Assembly: GCA_037974665.1 (NCBI GenBank) | Contig: CM075783.1 | Coordinates: 43,609,818-43,673,817 of the forward strand | Direction of reading: 5' to 3' | Length of the DNA stretch: 64,000 bases | DNA from: Ehretia macrophylla | Taxonomy: Eukaryota; Streptophyta; Magnoliopsida; Boraginales; Ehretiaceae | In this document: positions 59,969 through 64,000 of the stretch, one piece after another | Position numbering within the stretch: the first letter of the stretch is position 1 | How the letters are laid out: the number at the start of each line of letters is the position of its first letter | Notes under the pieces: model-generated | What the model saw: only the letters and a program-made list of their open reading frames with translations | The model's database searches: none | What the model was told of the DNA's origin: nothing | Position numbers and translations under genes: made by a program

Positions 59969-61269
59969 TTAAAAGGTGCCACAATGTGAGGGTTGGAGGA
60001 TAGGATAGTTCGTTTATGAATTGGGAACCTTGTATTCTCGTTAGAAGCTAAATAGCCTATGTTAATAAAGGAAAAAAGTAGAGTTTGAGGGTTTTTAACA
60101 CTTACATTGCCTTGTTGTGGTTTATAGTATGCATAAATGTAGTCCTAAGGTTTATGTGAGTTTTTGGTAAGGTTCCGTGAAAGATTATGATTTTTATCTC
60201 TTTATGCTCAAACGGTTATTTTATTGTTATTGCTTGTAATTCATTGATTTCTGAGGGTGACCTACTTTGTTGTCCCGCATTTATTATTTTGCTTCATATC
60301 TCTTTATATTATTGTCATATTGTCATTTTCTTTAAGTGCATTGCATAATGGTTGCACAACCATAGTGTCAAGGGCAGATGTATTGGATATCGGCGGGGCG
60401 GCAGCGGGGTTACCAGTGGATATTCGATCTTCATGCTCGAGTTTCTTACTCGCCTGGTCCGGAGATTGCCAGGGGGTGTTGGGTTGTAGGATTTTCAGGG
60501 TATATCCGGAGTACACCCAATGGAGTGTTTGGGTTTTATGCCGGCATATTGATCGAGGTTCATGGATCGAGGTTCGTGATTGAAGATCAAGTGAATTTTG
60601 GAGTGTTTGGTGTTAAAGTGAATCGTATCCTTTTTAATGTGTGGCATTTTAGTGTTTATTGTCTCTTATTTGTCATGTTAATTGTTTAATGGGTTTACTT
60701 GTACATAACTATTGCATTGCACGAATCTCCTTATAAATGCTTCTTAAATATTGTTCCCCTCCTTCATTGGGTATACATGATTGTATACTCACTCCTCATT
60801 ACCCACTTTTCAGGAAATGTTGTGCTAGCAGGAAAGTTCGTGTTTACGTGATAGTTCGTGCTTGAAGAGTTACCTTAATTGTTATGTGGCTTGAGTTGTA
60901 AAAGTTGTAAAGGTTTATTTCCATGAATTGTATATACTCGATGTATAAAGAAATGTAATTTAAGTTTAACTAGGTCATCAGAGTGGGTATGATAACCTAG
61001 TTTATGTAATAGGTTGGTAAGGTTTAAATCCATTGCATGTTCGTGCTTGTCTAAAGGAAAAGAGTTAGGATAGCTATTGAATTTGGAAATGTATAATTGC
61101 TTGTGTTTGTTTGCTGGTCCATTTATATTTTGTTTGCATATTTTGGTTTGTCCTATAAACAAAGGAGACTCCGTCCGTTTTCCCTAAATTTTGTGCCCAG
61201 ATTTGGATTTGGGTTGAGTATAGCATGTTTAATAGAATTTTCGATCTCGTGAGTGGTCAGGGCGTTACA
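59969..61269 (+). repeat. Partial LTR 'I' of a third Tekay-type family
   Basis: The GC-rich island near 60340-60560 closely matches that of the A/B LTRs (GCCTGGTCCGGAGATTGCC). The 3' end, CCGTCCGTTTTCCC to GGGCGTTACA at 61269, resembles the A/B LTR end. F is inserted at its left edge (59968/59969), so the rest of the LTR lies left of the window. Module positions: CTACTTT-loop hairpin 60254-60278, palindromic ATGGTTG / CAACCAT 60348-60363, GTATCCTTT 60625-60633, hairpin GGGTATAC / GTATACTC 60769-60790, TTTCAG ending at 60813. Confidence 0.82.
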
Positions 61270-61576
61270 ATTAACATCACAATGTTAATCAAAGGTAATA
61301 ACATATGATAACCCGTACTCGATTATTCTAGTCACGGTTGAATAATCTGAAGGGCTATGAATCGATTCTTAATATTTATCATATCGAAGAAAAACTGTGA
61401 AATATCTTAAACCCTTTTAGAACATTTTTCTTCTCAGATAAGCATTAGAGATATATTTATATCGAAACGAAGAATATGAATATCCTAAATAACATAGTGT
61501 ATAAAACACATAAATATATTCTTATTAAACTCTAATTATGTCATCTCAACTATATCATTAGGGCATATCCGCAACA
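61270..61576 (-). repeat. Partial copia-type LTR 'J', inverted
   Basis: The minus strand starts TGTTGCGGATATGCCC at 61576 and follows the first roughly 307 bp of the H LTR, breaking off at 61270 where LTR I ends. It includes the hairpin GATTATTC (61321-61328) / GAATAATC (61340-61347), read on the plus strand. Confidence 0.85.
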
Positions 61577-61840
61577 ATTATTTGATGATTAAATTATTTA
61601 ATAGTCAAGAATGCAACAATTATTTGATGATTAACTTATTATGTGTCTTGAAAAACAGCAAAATGGATTTCACATAAATGAAGGCCATTGTGTTCTAATC
61701 TTGAAATTAGAAATAGTCTAATATGTTGCATTTGGATATTTCTAAGTTTAAGAAAGTTAAAAGTCGATTATATAGTGATATAATACTTTTAAAGGACTTT
61801 TGAGCTAAAATTAATGTACGTGGGCCTAAAAAGACATATT
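61577..61840 (+). repeat. Piece 'K' of a copia-type interior
   Basis: Matches the element H leader around 53230-53480 on the same strand, with a local duplication of about 45 bp (AACAATTATTTGATGATTAA twice, starting near 61574 and 61615). Confidence 0.8.
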
Positions 61841-62789
61841 TATAATGCCCTGATCCCTCTCGAGACCAGAGACTCTATTAACCTTGCTATTCTCAACCTA
61901 ATACCAACCCAGTCACAAAATTTAGGGAAAACGGATGGATTTTCCCCTGTTTATAGGCCGAACAATTTACCTGCACACAACATATAAAATGGATCAGTAC
62001 CGTGTCCAAACATACAACAACTCATCAAGGCCATCCGAGCCTTGGTTCACAACAAAAGTTCACAATCAAATGTACATTCCCAAATACAAAAGCTATCCCA
62101 ACCCTTTTCTTTTTGACAAGTACATTTAAGCTTTGAATTTAAATTATGCTAACCTATTACATAAAATAGGTTATCATACCACTCTAGTGATCTAATTAAC
62201 TCCATTACATTCTTTATTACATTGAATACATACAACCAGTAAATAACATCTCTACAACCCACGCCACATAGCACATTCACTCCCAAGCAAATATTAAGCA
62301 CCACAAACATGAACATTCCTTCTAACACTACAATACCTGAAAGGTGGGTAAGGAGGAGTGAGTATACAATCATGTATACCCAGTGAGGGAGGGGAAACAA
62401 TATATGGGAAGCATAGAGGATTCATGCAATGAAAATAGCTACCTTCAAGTAAGCAGTTAAACAATTAAAATACTCATAAGCAATAAGATACCACATTGAA
62501 AAAGATACGATCGATAATCCTTATCACTCCAATTCTCGAACCACGATCCACGATCCACGAACCATGATATGCCGGTATCCATTTACACCAATGGGTACTC
62601 TGGATGTACCCGATCCTACGACCCACACACCCTGGCATACTCCATACTATGAGAGTGAGGGACTACGGTACGGAGTCAGGGCAACTAACACTGGCAAGCC
62701 CGATGCGGCCCAGCGAGACCCATCGCATTAGTCCCGAACGACGAGGTTGCGCAACTATTGATACGAACAATAGATAACAATAATAAAGC
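61841..62789 (-). repeat. Partial LTR 'L', same family as I, inverted
   Basis: Plus-strand start TATAATGCCCTGATCCC (TG changed to TA). The reverse complement of the I LTR runs through the hairpin GGGTATAC / GTATACTC (62381-62360), AG at 62337, the nonamer changed to GTATCTTTT (62508-62500) and the palindrome GGTTGCGCAAC (62745-62756). It breaks at 62789 where M begins. Confidence 0.82.
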
Positions 62790-64000
62790 TGTCATGATCC
62801 CATTTTTCTAATTAATGTAATAATCTCTTATTCCACATTAACGAAACAAGAAGGATTACATTCAACTTGTGTAGACTTCTAAATCCAAGATCATGATTCT
62901 ACGGGCTTAAGAAGATCACTCCTCTTAGGTCTGCTAAGGCACAGTATACTAACCCGAGCTCTAATTTCCATGAACTAAACATCTAAGTTGTTAATTATCA
63001 CAGTCACGTCACCCATTGATACCTAATTCCAATAAAATGCATTATACAACTTCATCACTAATAATTAAAATTACAACCAATGAATACTTTTCTACAAGAC
63101 CGAGATCCTTCAGATTACATCATCTAGGTTCAACTACTACATCTAGACCTCAAAAGAACAATAAACTAATTATCTACAACCCACATATCCAAAAGAATAA
63201 GTACAATCCTACAAGTATTCCAATTTACATCATACAATAATGTAACATAAGAGAGCACATCATGACATCAACTAGGATAAAAAAGGGAAAAGATCCAACT
63301 CAACAATGAACTGGAGCTTTCCATCCCATGGAAGGCTTAACTATACCTGAAATAGTAATAAAAGAAGAATGAGCTACAACTAGCTCAGCGAGGGTTAAAG
63401 GTCACGGGTGGTTTTTGCAGACATTTTTCTATTTCAAAATCCTTCTGAAAACCATGCCATGCAATACACATAATAATAAATTAACAAGATATAATAATGA
63501 TAGGCTATAGCAACAGATAACCCAACTCCCAGGGCAAAGGCTCCTATGAGAGTGGCAACACCTAATATTAAAAGGATACAGTTGTTCTTGCAGTTGCTGT
63601 AGACGGCCAGCCTTGAATCAATCTTCATCAAAATCCCCAAACCCCTAGGTGATGTTCGGATATCCACCGGGGACCATGGTAGTCGAGACTGACTGGTAGC
63701 CCAATGCTACCTAGAGGAAACGAACGCTACCATACCCATAGTACAGTTGCAACCATCGCGCCCATAGTGGTTAACATTGTAACCATAACATGAATAATAA
63801 CATAGAGGGGAGGCAACAAAGTAGGTTGCTCTAACCCATATAACAAGCAAGCATATTTGAACATATATATTTGATTCAAGCTTATTCAAGCATATTCATG
63901 ATTTGAGCATAATCCAAGCATGTTCAAACTTATACACTAGACAAATTTACTCAAGCATACTAAGCATACAATTATCCATTAACATATTCCAACATATCAA
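62790..64000 (-). repeat. Partial LTR 'M' of a fourth Tekay-type family (runs off window)
   Basis: Begins TGTCATGATCCC inside L. It is assigned as an LTR by its end and by shared modules on the minus strand: CTACTTT-loop hairpin 63835-63805, GTTGCAAC palindrome 63746-63753, GATATCCACCGGGG block near 63659, GTATCCTTT 63579-63571, perfect hairpin TGAGCTA / TAGCTCA with loop GTTG (63387-63370), TTTCAG ending at 63347. No coding sequence seen. The other end and duplication are outside the window. Confidence 0.7.

Noticed and set aside
59969-64000. Host gene in the right flank
   Set aside because: All of it aligns with LTR or interior sequence of retrotransposons by shared blocks; no exon-like frame seen.

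Overview
The window is plant nuclear DNA made entirely of LTR retrotransposons, nested inside one another. I see no host gene, rRNA, tRNA gene or CRISPR array. The plant assignment rests on Ty3/gypsy chromovirus polyproteins of the Tekay/Del type, long (about 2.4-2.5 kb) LTRs with initiator-Met-tRNA primer sites, a Ty1/copia-type gag, and nonsense changes in CHG contexts, which fit plant DNA methylation. I cannot name the species.

Layout, outermost first. (1) The right flank, 59969-64000, is a patchwork of partial elements: Tekay-like LTR 'I', an inverted copia LTR 'J', a copia internal piece 'K', and inverted Tekay-like LTRs 'L' and 'M'. (2) Element F (Tekay, + strand, decayed) runs from before base 1 to 59968. 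It carries three insertions: element A in its 5' LTR, element G in its reverse transcriptase, and copia-type element H in its 3' LTR. (3) H (25760-59384) keeps only a gag and is split by element C (28454-52837, minus strand). (4) C is itself split by a copia solo LTR E (34454-36520), element B (36612-46632, + strand) and a solo LTR D (48338-50705). Target-site duplications (TSDs) are visible for A (GTCTT), G (ATGGA), C (CACTT), E (CAGTC), B (GACTC) and D (GTTAA).

Element A has an unbroken 1,590-codon gag-pol frame and nearly identical LTRs, so it is the youngest and the only copy that could still be autonomous. B is a close relative with four in-frame TAG codons. C has three in-frame TAG codons plus its insertions. 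F is a heavily mutated pseudogene. G has LTRs, leader and polypurine tract but no coding sequence.

The most unusual signal is a fixed series of modules inside the LTRs of four diverged Tekay-type families: a hairpin with an invariant CTACTTT loop and a covarying stem; a GC-rich island; the nonamer GTATCCTTT; a second covarying hairpin preceded by CCTCACT; a YAG/G that looks like a 3' splice site or a transcription start; and, in two families, a short acidic reading frame beginning exactly at that AG. In one family that frame is 30 codons long in six of seven copies, and differences between copies fall mainly in third codon positions. I know of no description of this arrangement.
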